NCBI GenBank assembly: GCA_902465425.1
Contig: CABQNA010000006.1
Location: forward strand, 1 to 23,501
DNA length: 23,501 nucleotides
Source: an uncultured Collinsella sp.
GTDB taxonomy: Bacteria; Actinomycetota; Coriobacteriia; Coriobacteriales; Coriobacteriaceae
Direction of reading: 5' to 3'
Of the stretch, positions 7,333-14,219 are shown piece by piece (position 1 is the first letter of the stretch; each line of letters opens with the position of its first letter). The notes beneath the pieces were generated by a model. That model made no database searches, was not told where the DNA came from, and saw only the letters and a program-made list of their open reading frames with translations. The position numbers and the translations under genes are program-made.

Positions 7333-7443
7333 CTAGAAATGAACATATACGCCAAAACAGCTACAGCGCGAACACGGGTGGTAATTGCGGCAGCCACCAC
7401 CGCCACCCTGCACGTTGCTACACGGATCGATTACCCAGTTCAT
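7333..7443 (-). CDS. Cys/Gly-rich 36-residue peptide, probable RiPP precursor
   Basis: The peptide begins MNWVIDPCSNVQ, has five glycines in a row (13-17), then Cys18, a NYHP segment, and a tight Cys24-x2-Cys27-x-Cys29 group, ending FGVYVHF; a fifth Cys is at position 8. The start is set by AAAGGAGGT five bases before the ATG, and a -35/-10 pair lies about 43 bases upstream. The in-frame extension past this ATG runs through the promoter and a terminator, so it is not coding. Very small size, five Cys, the Gly run, its own promoter, a terminator right after it and a radical SAM/SPASM maturase plus two ABC systems downstream make it the likely substrate for crosslinking. It has no double-glycine protease site in a long leader and no acidic leader. 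I cannot assign it to a named family; sactipeptide or ranthipeptide-like chemistry is a guess. A metal-binding peptide is another possibility. Confidence 0.75.
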   Translation of the reverse strand: MNWVIDPCSNVQGGGGGCRNYHPCSRCSCFGVYVHF

Positions 7444-7482
7444 AATTACCTCCTTTCGATTTATCGTCTGTTTTAATACTCC

Positions 7483-7501
7483 GTTATCGTATATCGATAA
7501 C
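7483..7501. promoter_or_regulatory. Palindromic operator candidate over the precursor promoter
   Basis: GTTATCG-TATAT-CGATAAC is a perfect 7-base-arm palindrome that covers the proposed -10 box of the peptide promoter. Size and symmetry suit a dimeric helix-turn-helix repressor; the Xre-type protein encoded just upstream is the obvious candidate (inference). Confidence 0.6.
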
Positions 7502-7514
7502 CTTATGATTTCAA
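7486..7514 (-). promoter_or_regulatory. Promoter of the Cys-rich peptide gene
   Basis: On the minus strand TTGAAA (forward 7509-7514), a 17-base spacer and TACGAT (forward 7486-7491) form a sigma70-like promoter. Transcription would start near 7478, giving a leader of about 35 bases that ends in a strong ribosome site. Confidence 0.6.
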
Positions 7515-7524
7515 GAACTATTTT

Positions 7525-7568
7525 CAAATAAATTAAGGCTCCTACCGATCGTTTGCGGTAGGGGCCTT
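7525..7568 (-). terminator. Terminator after the Xre regulator gene
   Basis: Arms AAGGCTCCTACCG (7535-7547) and CGGTAGGGGCCTT (7556-7568) pair with one wobble. On the minus strand the hairpin is followed by AATTTATTTG. It isolates the regulator operon from the peptide promoter, about 10 bases downstream of the hairpin foot. Confidence 0.7.
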
Positions 7569-7603
7569 GCATGCATACGTGTTTGTCTTCTTATTCTGTT
7601 TTG

Positions 7604-7930
7604 TTATTCCTTAGAAAGATCTACTACGTAAACCTCTGTGGGCAATATCTCGGAAGGGTCGGGATTGCGTCTTTGCAAAATCTTATTCCGCGCGCGCGCG
7701 ATGGTAAGTTCCTCAAGTTCTATTTCACTCACGCGACGGATCAAATCTCCCGGCTGACAATCCAACTCAACACAGATATCGAGCAATGTCTTCAAGCGTA
7801 TGGCCTTAATTTTTGCATTACGGATTTTAGAAATGTTAGCTGGCGTATGCCCAGTCGCTCTTATTAGATCGGCATTTGTTTTCCCGGTCTTGAGCAAAAG
7901 TGTCTCAATCTCAATAATGAGATAATCCAT
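7604..7930 (-). CDS. Small Xre/Cro-type helix-turn-helix regulator (YozG-like)
   Basis: This 108-residue DNA-binding protein has a Cro/CI helix-turn-helix in residues about 1-66: LLLKTGKTNADLIRATGHTPANISKIRNAKIKAIRLKTL, followed by LLDICVELDCQPGDLI, the signature end of the YozG/HTH_26 group. A charged tail of 40 residues follows. ATG at 7930 has AGGTG seven bases upstream; a TTG two codons earlier is less likely. It starts 10 bases after the DUF2975-type gene, so the two form an operon, as is usual for this pair. The perfect palindrome at 7483-7501 in the next promoter downstream is a plausible target, making it a candidate regulator of the RiPP cluster. That link is inferred from position only. 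Confidence 0.85.
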   Translation of the reverse strand: MDYLIIEIETLLLKTGKTNADLIRATGHTPANISKIRNAKIKAIRLKTLLDICVELDCQPGDLIRRVSEIELEELTIARARNKILQRRNPDPSEILPTEVYVVDLSKE

Positions 7931-7940
7931 GGTCAATCAC

Positions 7941-8509
7941 CTAGACCAAATCATCGGACTGGGACTGCAAAAGCGCCCCATAGCGCCAGAAGATCGACAA
8001 AGCGAAAGCAACCATCATCGCAATGATGGATCCCACATCCAAAGTGATGCCTGAGTCACCAATCTGAAGGAGAGCGGAATTCATACGACAGCTCAACATA
8101 CAATTACCCATCATTATTTTTAAATCGCTGCCAATCTGTAGAGAGCCCATCACGGCATTGATTGCAAATAGGCAAGCAATAACGGTAATCATCCGTGCAT
8201 GTCGAATAGTAAAAGGCGATTGACGACGGGCGACATCGAAGCTGATGCTTAACAATGTGAACTCCCCTGCAAGGAGCAAAACCGCCCATAGCGCCAAATT
8301 TGGGAGCGCGATGCTGCCGCCCTTACCAAGCTCAACGACCCCCTCGATTACCACTGCGCCGTTCAAAATACTTTGGCATGCAACAACAAATGCCGAACCA
8401 AAGACGGCGATGGTAGCGATGGCTATAAGTACCAGCACGGCACAAGAACCATTCCGATTTTTCTCATGTTATCGAACGACATCTCAATTCTTTGAGCGCT
8501 ATTCGCCAT
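7941..8509 (-). pseudogene. DUF2975-like four-helix membrane protein with a frameshift near its start
   Basis: The main frame (from GTG 8438) encodes 165 residues with about four hydrophobic segments: the start, residues around 45-65, LITVIACLF-like 85-100, and near the end before WRYGALLQSQSDDLV. The layout fits DUF2975 proteins, which are typically encoded before a YozG-like regulator, as here. A much better start lies upstream: ATG 8509 preceded by AAGGAG, encoding MANSAQRIEMSFDNMRKIG and MVLVP, but that frame hits TAG at 8423-8425. Adding one base near 8438-8443 joins MVLVP to VLVLIAIATIAV and gives a 189-residue protein of normal family size. Either the gene is broken, GTG 8438 is used, or the sequence has a one-base error. 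Function of the family is poorly known; it may be a membrane sensor or partner of the regulator. Confidence 0.7.
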
Positions 8510-8580
8510 AGTAACTCCTTTTGCCATCCAGCAGAACATTTTCAATTATTTTATCGTTACCGGAAACTCTTCTCTACAAG

Positions 8581-8612
8581 AAAAGGGGCGCACCTCCATC
8601 GGAAACGCCCCC
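8581..8612 (-). terminator. Terminator of clpC
   Basis: GGGGCG (8585-8590) pairs with CGCCCC (8606-8611). On the minus strand the hairpin is followed by TTTTCTTG. It lies about 30 bases after the clpC stop, before the DUF2975-type operon promoter region. The rest of 8510-8638 shows only a weak TAAAAT-type -10 (8548-8553). Confidence 0.75.
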
Positions 8613-8638
8613 CCATCATGCAAGGTTATATTCAATCC

Positions 8639-11281
8639 CTATAGCGCGCCAGAGCCGGCTTGCATCATGCCGCCGGGGCCCGAGGTCACGCCGCCGCTCA
8701 CGGGCGCGGCGTTGCCGGTGTGTGGCGCTGCCGGGACGGTATCGCCACCGAGCGTGCCCGCCGGACGCGGTGCCGGGATCTCGCCCGTGCCGTGGCTAAA
8801 GACAAACTTGCCATCGGCCACGTCGCACAGGACGGTATCGCCCTCGCCCCACTCGCCGGCCAGAAGCTCCTCGGACAGCGGGTCCTCGATGAGCTTTTGG
8901 ATGGCACGGCGCAGCGGACGCGCACCGTTGGTAAGGTCGGTGCCCTCGGCCACGATCTTGTCATAGGCCGCATCAGAGAGCTTGATGTTCATGCCGTTGG
9001 CAATCAAGCGCTGACGCAGGTCGTCCACCAGCAGGTGCGCGATCTTGGTCAGGTTCTCGCCCGAGAGCTTCTGGAACACCACAATATCGTCGATGCGGTT
9101 GAGCAGCTCGGGGCGGAACAGGCGCTTGAGCTCGCCCATCGCGCGGCCGCGGATCTCACTCGAGGTGAGGCCCTGCTCGCCGGTGGTGCCAAAGCCAACG
9201 CTTGCATCCTGCGCGATCTCGCGGGCGCCCACGTTGGATGTCATGATGATCACGGTGTTGCGGAAGTCGACCGTCTTGCCCTGGCTATCGGTCAGACGAC
9301 CCTCCTCCAGCACCTGCAGCAAGATGTTAAAGATATCGGGGTGCGCCTTCTCGATCTCGTCGAACAGCACGACCGAATACGGGTGACGGCGCACGGCCTT
9401 GGTGAGCTGACCGCCCTCGTCGTGGCCCACGTAGCCCGGGGGGCTACCGATGAGCTTTGAGACCTCGAACTCGCTACCGAACTCCGACATATCGAAGCTG
9501 ATGAGCGCGTCCTTGCTGCCAAAGAGATACTCGGCGAGCGTCTTGGCAAGCTCGGTCTTGCCCGTACCGGTAGGGCCCAAGAAGATAAAGCTGCCGCCGG
9601 GGCGACGCGGGTCCTTGAGCGGCGAACGACTGCGGCGGACGGCCTTGGCCACAGCCTCGACAGCCTCATCCTGGCCAATGATGCGGGTCTTGAGCACGCT
9701 TTCGGTCTGCAACAGGCGACGGCTCTCGCTTTCGGTAAGCGAAGACACCGGCACGCCCGAGGTCACGGACACGATGTCGGCAATCTGGGAGACATCGATA
9801 GTGAGCGGGCTGGCGTCGAGCTCGGCCGTCCAGGCAGCCTTGGCCTCGGCGAGCTCAATCTCGGCGGCCTTCTGCTGCTCGGTGATCTCGGCGGCCTTGT
9901 TCATGTCGTCGCTCTCGGTAGCCTCCTGCGCGGCGGCCTTGAGCTCCTCTATACGATGCTCGGCCTCGCGCACCGGCTCGGGCGCGCGATTCGCGGCGAT
10001 GCGAGCGCGGGCACCGGCCTCGTCGATGAGGTCGATGGCCTTATCGGGCAGGAAGCGATCCTGGATGTAGCGGTTGGAAAGGTTCGCGGCGGCCTCGATA
10101 GCACCCTGCGTATAGCGCACATGGTGGTGCTCCTCGTAGCGCGGCTTGAGCGCGGTCAGGATCTTGACCGTGTCCTCGACGCTCGGCTCCTCGACATCGA
10201 TGGTCTGGAAGCGACGCTCGAAGGCCGGGTCCTTGGTGAGGTACTTGCGGAATTCCTCGGCCGTGGTGGCGCCGATAATCTGGAAGGCACCGCGCGCAAG
10301 CACGGGCTTGAGCATGGAACTCGCGTCGATGGAGCCCTCGGCAGAACCGGCACCGATGATGGTGTGCATCTCGTCGATAAACAGGATGACGTCGTCGGCT
10401 TCGGTGGCCTCCTGGATCACGTTCTTGAGGCGCTCCTCAAACTCGCCGCGATACTTGGCACCCGCCACGAGGCCCGGCAGGTCGAGCGTCCAGATATTCT
10501 GGTTCATGAGGTTCTCGGGCACGTTGCCGGCTGCAATCTGCTGAGCTAGGCCCTCGACGATGGCCGTCTTGCCCACGCCGGGATCGCCCAGAATGAGCGG
10601 GTTGTTCTTGGTGCGGCGCGAAAGGATCTCCATCATACGCTGGACTTCCTTTTCGCGACCAATTACAGGGTCGAGCTCGCCGTCGCGCGCCTTCTGCGTG
10701 AGGTTGGTCGCGAACTGCTTGAGCGTATCGGTGCCACTCCCCTTTTGCTGAGAGGCATCCGAGCCGCTAAAGAACGGCAGGCCCGCACCGGGACGACCAG
10801 CACCGGCACCGGCGAGCGGACGCTTCTTGTCCTGGTCCTTGGCGGTGAGTTTCTCGATAGCCTTTTTGATGGAGGCGGACGACACGCCCAGGCGCATGAG
10901 GATGTCCATGGCCATGCCGTTGCCCTCTTCGACGATGCCGATCAGCAAGTGCTCGGTCGACACGTAGGTCTGGTTGTTCTCGCGTGCCACGCGGAATGAA
11001 CGCTCCATCACGCTAATGACGAGCGGCGTAAAGGCGAGCTTGGCCGCCTCGGTCTCCTCACTGGGCTCGGGAACCGTGGTCTGAACCTCTTTGAGAGTAT
11101 CCATGATGTCATCGTAGGAGATGTCGAGCGAACGCAGCGCCTCGGCGGCAATGCCCTCGTCCTCCTTGGCAAGCGCGAGCAGCAGGTGCTCGGTGCCCAC
11201 CTTATTCGAATGAAGATCGAGCGCCTCTTGCTTGGCCATGGACATGACCTTACGCGCACGATCGGTAAAACGGTCTAACAT
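8639..11281 (-). CDS. clpC: ClpC-type AAA+ unfoldase of the Clp protease
   Basis: This is an 880-residue hexameric ATPase that unfolds substrates for ClpP. Two Clp N repeats cover about 1-145 (RFTDRARKVMSMAKQEA, TEHLLLALAKED, and VSTEHLLIGIVEEGNG). The first AAA+ domain has GDPGVGKT (near 232) and LFIDEMHTIIGAG; a helical M-domain with a UVR-like EELKAAAQEA...MNKAAEITEQQK segment identifies ClpC rather than ClpA or ClpB. The second AAA+ domain has GPTGTGKTE, SEFGSEFEVSKLIGSPPGYVGH and FDEIEKAH. The last 50 residues are Gly/Pro/Ala-rich, ending MMQAGSGAL, and probably disordered. ATG at 11281 is chosen over 11359 because AGAGGA precedes it by six bases and MLDRFTDRARK is the usual ClpC start. 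No CtsR, McsA or McsB gene is next to it; the leader contains a GC-rich hairpin (11319-11344). Confidence 0.95.
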   Translation of the reverse strand: MLDRFTDRARKVMSMAKQEALDLHSNKVGTEHLLLALAKEDEGIAAEALRSLDISYDDIMDTLKEVQTTVPEPSEETEAAKLAFTPLVISVMERSFRVARENNQTYVSTEHLLIGIVEEGNGMAMDILMRLGVSSASIKKAIEKLTAKDQDKKRPLAGAGAGRPGAGLPFFSGSDASQQKGSGTDTLKQFATNLTQKARDGELDPVIGREKEVQRMMEILSRRTKNNPLILGDPGVGKTAIVEGLAQQIAAGNVPENLMNQNIWTLDLPGLVAGAKYRGEFEERLKNVIQEATEADDVILFIDEMHTIIGAGSAEGSIDASSMLKPVLARGAFQIIGATTAEEFRKYLTKDPAFERRFQTIDVEEPSVEDTVKILTALKPRYEEHHHVRYTQGAIEAAANLSNRYIQDRFLPDKAIDLIDEAGARARIAANRAPEPVREAEHRIEELKAAAQEATESDDMNKAAEITEQQKAAEIELAEAKAAWTAELDASPLTIDVSQIADIVSVTSGVPVSSLTESESRRLLQTESVLKTRIIGQDEAVEAVAKAVRRSRSPLKDPRRPGGSFIFLGPTGTGKTELAKTLAEYLFGSKDALISFDMSEFGSEFEVSKLIGSPPGYVGHDEGGQLTKAVRRHPYSVVLFDEIEKAHPDIFNILLQVLEEGRLTDSQGKTVDFRNTVIIMTSNVGAREIAQDASVGFGTTGEQGLTSSEIRGRAMGELKRLFRPELLNRIDDIVVFQKLSGENLTKIAHLLVDDLRQRLIANGMNIKLSDAAYDKIVAEGTDLTNGARPLRRAIQKLIEDPLSEELLAGEWGEGDTVLCDVADGKFVFSHGTGEIPAPRPAGTLGGDTVPAAPHTGNAAPVSGGVTSGPGGMMQAGSGAL

Positions 11282-11318
11282 GCTAGTTCCTCTTAGACGA
11301 GCTAGTTTTTTCAAACGC

Positions 11319-11369
11319 AAAGCGCCGCCCCGCGGCAGCGCTTTGGTCTCTTTACCCATATGGAGTATA
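11319..11369 (-). promoter_or_regulatory. clpC leader: hairpin and possible -10 box
   Basis: TATACT (forward 11364-11369) is a good -10, but the -35 region is poor. Downstream in the leader, AAAGC/GCTTT and GCCGC/GCGGC pair around a three-base loop (11319-11344) with a 3-base bulge. No T-tract follows, so it is not a terminator; it may affect clpC mRNA stability or translation. No CIRCE or CtsR heptad repeats were seen. Confidence 0.3.
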
Positions 11370-11468
11370 TGTTAACCGTTGGGGCCTTTCCCACCCGTAG
11401 CCGCGCGACAACGTCTACAAAAAAGGAATTGCTCAGGTCCGTTTGGCGGTTTGGTTTTGAGCTGCTGT

Positions 11469-12062
11469 CTAGCAGGCGGGCTCGGCGTCCATGCGCTCGG
11501 CAACGTCATTGACGGCATCGGCAGTGGGAGCACCAGGCATGCGCACGAGTTCCATATGCTGCTCGGCAAAGACCGTGCCCATAGGGAAGGCACGACGGAA
11601 GACAAAACGAGCAACCGGACCGGCCACCAGCAGGTTCCAGGGCAGGGCCATGATAAAGTTGCGCGGAATGTTGACGAGCCACATCATCGGCAGCGCCTGC
11701 AGGTTTGCGAGCGGGCCGCCGGGCATGTGGAACAGGCCCTCGCACGCACCGTAGAGCGACATGATGATGACCATGGGAACGACCATGCAGGAGCTGACGG
11801 CGAGCGTCATAGCGAGCGGCGAGCTCTTGCCCGGAGTAACCAGGAACTTGAAGGCGAAGCCTTTGGCCAGCGGGCTGGCGATAAACCAGTCGCAGCACAT
11901 GGCAAAGACGTAGGCAACGGGGAAGCCGAGCCACGCAGCGGCAACAACCTCGCCGTTGATGGCCCCATGCTGCAGGGCAACGTTGTAGATGCTCATCCAG
12001 AGCACCATGCAAAAGCACATGATAAAGGTGAACAGCAGGCTCTCTCGTTTGTTGATAGGCAT
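11469..12062 (-). CDS. DUF2798-like membrane protein with two repeats
   Basis: This 197-residue protein appears to hold two tandem DUF2798-type units. Each begins with a hydrophobic helix: LLFTFIMCFCMVLWMSIYNVAL, then later SCMVVPMVIIMSLYGACEG. Each has a second helix with an Asn/Pro-rich turn (FPVAYVFAMCCDWFI and NIPRNFIMALPWNLLVAGPVARFVFR), giving about four membrane spans. The C-terminal 35 residues are soluble. The ATG at 12062 (MPINKRE) is preferred over 12071, since the only ribosome site, AAAGGA, is too close to the earlier ATG and the family usually starts MPxxKxE. Its function is unknown. The gene lies behind a strong hairpin with a T-tract (12107-12157), so it may be controlled by attenuation or rely on read-through. 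Confidence 0.75.
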   Translation of the reverse strand: MPINKRESLLFTFIMCFCMVLWMSIYNVALQHGAINGEVVAAAWLGFPVAYVFAMCCDWFIASPLAKGFAFKFLVTPGKSSPLAMTLAVSSCMVVPMVIIMSLYGACEGLFHMPGGPLANLQALPMMWLVNIPRNFIMALPWNLLVAGPVARFVFRRAFPMGTVFAEQHMELVRMPGAPTADAVNDVAERMDAEPAC

Positions 12063-12106
12063 AAGGGGCATGGTCCTTTCTGTGTTACGCCGCGACACCA
12101 CGCAAC

Positions 12107-12157
12107 AAAAACGGGCGGGCAAGATGGAGCTGTTGGGACTTCATCTCGCCCGCCCGT
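12107..12157 (-). terminator. Strong terminator/attenuator hairpin upstream of the DUF2798-like gene
   Basis: Ten-base arms ACGGGCGGGC (12111-12120) and GCCCGCCCGT (12148-12157) pair perfectly, an inner AGATG/CATCT extends the stem, and TTTTT follows on the minus strand. Only 45 bases separate it from the downstream ATG, with no visible promoter in them. It either ends thrE-type transcripts or attenuates the next gene. Confidence 0.75.
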
Positions 12158-12272
12158 GATACGTGCGTCTGCGACTACTTATGTGGTGGAACCAGCCTAG
12201 CACGAAAACCCCGCGCTTCGTAAGCGTTGAGTTTATGAAGATGCAGGGCACCAACAATCCCCCGACCCCATA

Positions 12273-12339
12273 AGTTGCGGTGGAATACGGACTGTTTTGA
12301 CCCTTTAAGCAGCAATTCAGTCCCTATTTCACCGCAACT
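12273..12339. repeat. 67-bp inverted-repeat element, copy 1
   Basis: The left arm AGTTGCGGTGGAATACGGACT would read AGTTGCGGTGAAATAGGGACT if it matched the right arm exactly, so 18-19 of 21 positions pair. The central part (12294-12318) is T-rich and contains CTTTAAGC. A related element lies at 18246-18311. No ORF is inside; it resembles a REP- or MITE-like unit. Confidence 0.8.
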
Positions 12340-12375
12340 CATTTGGTGCAAAGTAACCTGTCCCCCTTGCACTAA

Positions 12376-13944
12376 TTAGCTGGTGTGGCGCCAGCGAGGG
12401 TCGGTGAGCGTACGCGCCACGCCCAGGCCAACGGGCAGAAACGCCACGATGAGCACTGCGCGCACAAACCAGCCGAGCATATTGACCGTGTCGAAGGTGC
12501 ACATGTAATACATCGAGCGATACAGATACAAGCCCGGCACCATAATGACAATCGACGGCACCGTGAGGGCGATACGTGGGTAGGTGAGCTTGATTTCGGC
12601 CAAGCTCGCGAGCAGCCCCGATACCAACGCGCCGGTAAACGCAGCCGCCTCGGGAGGCATGCCCGCACTCAGGCCCAAGAAGGGAAACAGCGTCGGCGCA
12701 TCGACGAGCGTAAGGCGCAAGGTATTAGACACGGCGCCGATGAGCCCTGCCGCCGCTGCCATCTTTACCGGGCTGTTGAACATCACCGAGAAGCCGAATA
12801 CGCCAACGAAGCTCATCACCACGCGCAGGAGCGTAAGAGCAAGCGGCGAAAGGCCGAGCGGGGCAAAATCATCCGGTGCCAGCCCCACACATTCGGCAAC
12901 CATCCAACCTACGAGGGTCGCCATCACAATAATCGACACAGCATACGAAAGACGTTCAATGCCGCTTCGCATATCGAGCTTAGCGATGTCGAGGCCTGCC
13001 GTAATGAGGGGAAAGCCGGGAATCACAAAGAGCATGGCGCCGATATAGCCTTCTTGGTGCGACATTGCCCCCGGTACGACCTGGCCAAGGCCGAGCAATG
13101 CCAGCAGATACGAAACGCAAGCGAGCGCAACGCCCGTCGTCAGCGCGCTAAACTGGCCAAGACCCTGCTTGAGAATATGGGAGCGAGCAAAGTTGCCGAC
13201 ACCAGCGCCTACGAATGCGCAGGCCATCTCGATAGGGCCGCCGCCGAGCAAAAAGACGAAGGCGCCGCAAGCACAGGCTGCCGCAAGGCCCTGTTGCCAG
13301 GGAGAGTAATCAGGCTTTGAGCTCTCAACGGTCTTGAGCATCTCGTGGTACTCGTGCACGGTAAACCGGCGCCCGTAAATCTCGATTTCCTTTAAGAAGC
13401 TCTCCATCATCCAAATGCGATGAGTATTGACTCCCGTTGTGGGTAGGCTGACGACCTCGTTAAAGCAGTGACCATCTTCGATGCAGGTGCACTCAAACGA
13501 TAAGAGACTCAGGTCGACGTGAATCGTGACGCCGAGTACAGCGGCTACACGATTCATGGTATCGCGCACGCGCCAGGCACCTGTTCCGCTTGCCAGCATA
13601 AGCATGCCGGTGCGGCAGATAATGGACGACTTATCGGTGAGCGGCGCATCGACGGCAAGTTCATCGCCCGCCGTCACGATCTGGCGCCAGTCAGTTTTCA
13701 TATGGAGCGCGCCGGCACGAACGCCGTGGTGCATGGGAGCTCTCGAAAGCAGCGAGTCAAGGCGCGAAGGCTGTGGAGGCTCCGCTGATTCGCCCTCGTC
13801 CTCGTCGGGCTCTTCATCAACAAGGTCGAAAGCATCGAGCGGCGCTGGCTCGCAACGGTCAATCAGCTCCTCGTCCTCATCATCAAAGTAGTTGAACTGA
13901 TCGAGCATGTCCTCTTCGATTGCGCGCTCGCTCGCGTCGTCCAT
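12376..13944 (-). CDS. ThrE-family threonine/serine exporter
   Basis: This inner-membrane exporter of 522 residues has an acidic, disordered N-terminus (about 1-75, many Asp/Glu), then a soluble ThrE/DUF1212 domain (about 80-205) containing IICRTGMLMLASGTGAWRVRDTMNRVA, the conserved GASxxRV-like region. About ten membrane helices follow in two sets (DUF1212 C-terminal half and the DUF3815-like half), with conserved GxxVxxxxR/VGNFARSHIL, FVIPGFPLITAGLDI and VPGLYLYRSMYYM. Both halves are fused in one polypeptide, as in Corynebacterium ThrE. ATG at 13944 is chosen over 13989 because GGGAG lies seven bases upstream. The family exports Thr/Ser by proton motive force; the true substrate here could differ. 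Confidence 0.87.
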   Translation of the reverse strand: MDDASERAIEEDMLDQFNYFDDEDEELIDRCEPAPLDAFDLVDEEPDEDEGESAEPPQPSRLDSLLSRAPMHHGVRAGALHMKTDWRQIVTAGDELAVDAPLTDKSSIICRTGMLMLASGTGAWRVRDTMNRVAAVLGVTIHVDLSLLSFECTCIEDGHCFNEVVSLPTTGVNTHRIWMMESFLKEIEIYGRRFTVHEYHEMLKTVESSKPDYSPWQQGLAAACACGAFVFLLGGGPIEMACAFVGAGVGNFARSHILKQGLGQFSALTTGVALACVSYLLALLGLGQVVPGAMSHQEGYIGAMLFVIPGFPLITAGLDIAKLDMRSGIERLSYAVSIIVMATLVGWMVAECVGLAPDDFAPLGLSPLALTLLRVVMSFVGVFGFSVMFNSPVKMAAAAGLIGAVSNTLRLTLVDAPTLFPFLGLSAGMPPEAAAFTGALVSGLLASLAEIKLTYPRIALTVPSIVIMVPGLYLYRSMYYMCTFDTVNMLGWFVRAVLIVAFLPVGLGVARTLTDPRWRHTS

Positions 13945-13986
13945 ATAGACGCTCCCTTCCTGCCGACTAACCCCCATCCTAGGCAG

Positions 13987-14049
13987 CAACGGCTAAAGGA
14001 AACATAAAAGAGACGGCTGTCATGCGAGCCATGTGCGCAATAGCCGTTG
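13987..14049 (-). repeat. Inverted repeat with inner terminator-like hairpin
   Basis: CAACGGCTA (13987-13995) and TAGCCGTTG (14041-14049) are perfect 9-base arms 45 bases apart. On the minus strand an alternative inner pairing, ACGGCT with AGCCGT (14042-14047 with 14013-14018), is followed by CTCTTTTATG, so it could act as a weak terminator of transcripts from pyrE. Confidence 0.5.
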
Positions 14050-14050
14050 G

Positions 14051-14081
14051 GTAGTCGTTTAAGAACGTCCCCAATGACCAC
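14051..14081. repeat. Conserved-loop hairpin element, copy C
   Basis: GTAGTCGTT and AATGACCAC form a 9-position stem (one mismatch, one wobble) around the loop TAAGAACGTCCCC (14060-14072). The loop is identical to copy B (20116-20128) and differs by one base from copy A (20065-20077). Confidence 0.8.
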
Positions 14082-14113
14082 ATCGATGTTTTGGCAACGC
14101 CAGCGAGCGGGTC

Positions 14114-14198
14114 GCATTTGAGACAAGGTGACGTGAAACGAAAGGGCGCTGACCTTCTGGTCGCGCCCTTGAAGTTGAACGTCAGATTGTCCAAATGC
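14114..14198. repeat. 85-bp imperfect palindrome downstream of pyrE
   Basis: Outer arms GCATTTG (14114-14120) and CAAATGC (14192-14198), middle arms GACAA/TTGTC and TGACGT/ACGTCA, and inner arms AAGGGCGC-GACC/GGTC-GCGCCCTT pair in order around a TTCT centre. Only short mismatches interrupt them. The whole can fold into one long hairpin on either strand. Confidence 0.8.
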
Positions 14199-14219
14199 GG
14201 CCCGCGCAGCGTCGAGCCG

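Larger units (their letters stand above)
12063..12375. other. Intergenic region without a gene
   Basis: This 313-base gap holds the ribosome site of the DUF2798-like gene, the hairpin at 12107-12157, and the inverted-repeat element at 12273-12339. Next to that element, GTGCAA and TTGCAC flank a stretch ending CTGTCCCCC (12345-12372). No coding potential, tRNA or convincing promoter was seen; a weak extended -10-like TGCTAGGCT lies on the minus strand near 12195-12205. Confidence 0.6.

Noticed and set aside
7333..7572. 79-residue form of the Cys-rich peptide starting at 7572
   Set aside because: Its first 43 codons run through a terminator, a promoter and an operator palindrome; the strong ribosome site belongs to the internal ATG at 7443.
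11419..11462. Terminator after the DUF2798-like gene
   Set aside because: Only a 5-base GCTCA/TGAGC stem with a long loop, and the T-run is six bases from the stem; too weak to call.
13979..14194. 71-codon minus-strand ORF between thrE-type gene and pyrE
   Set aside because: It is composed mostly of the 85-bp palindrome and a copy of the hairpin repeat, with no ribosome site; repeats of this type create open frames by accident.
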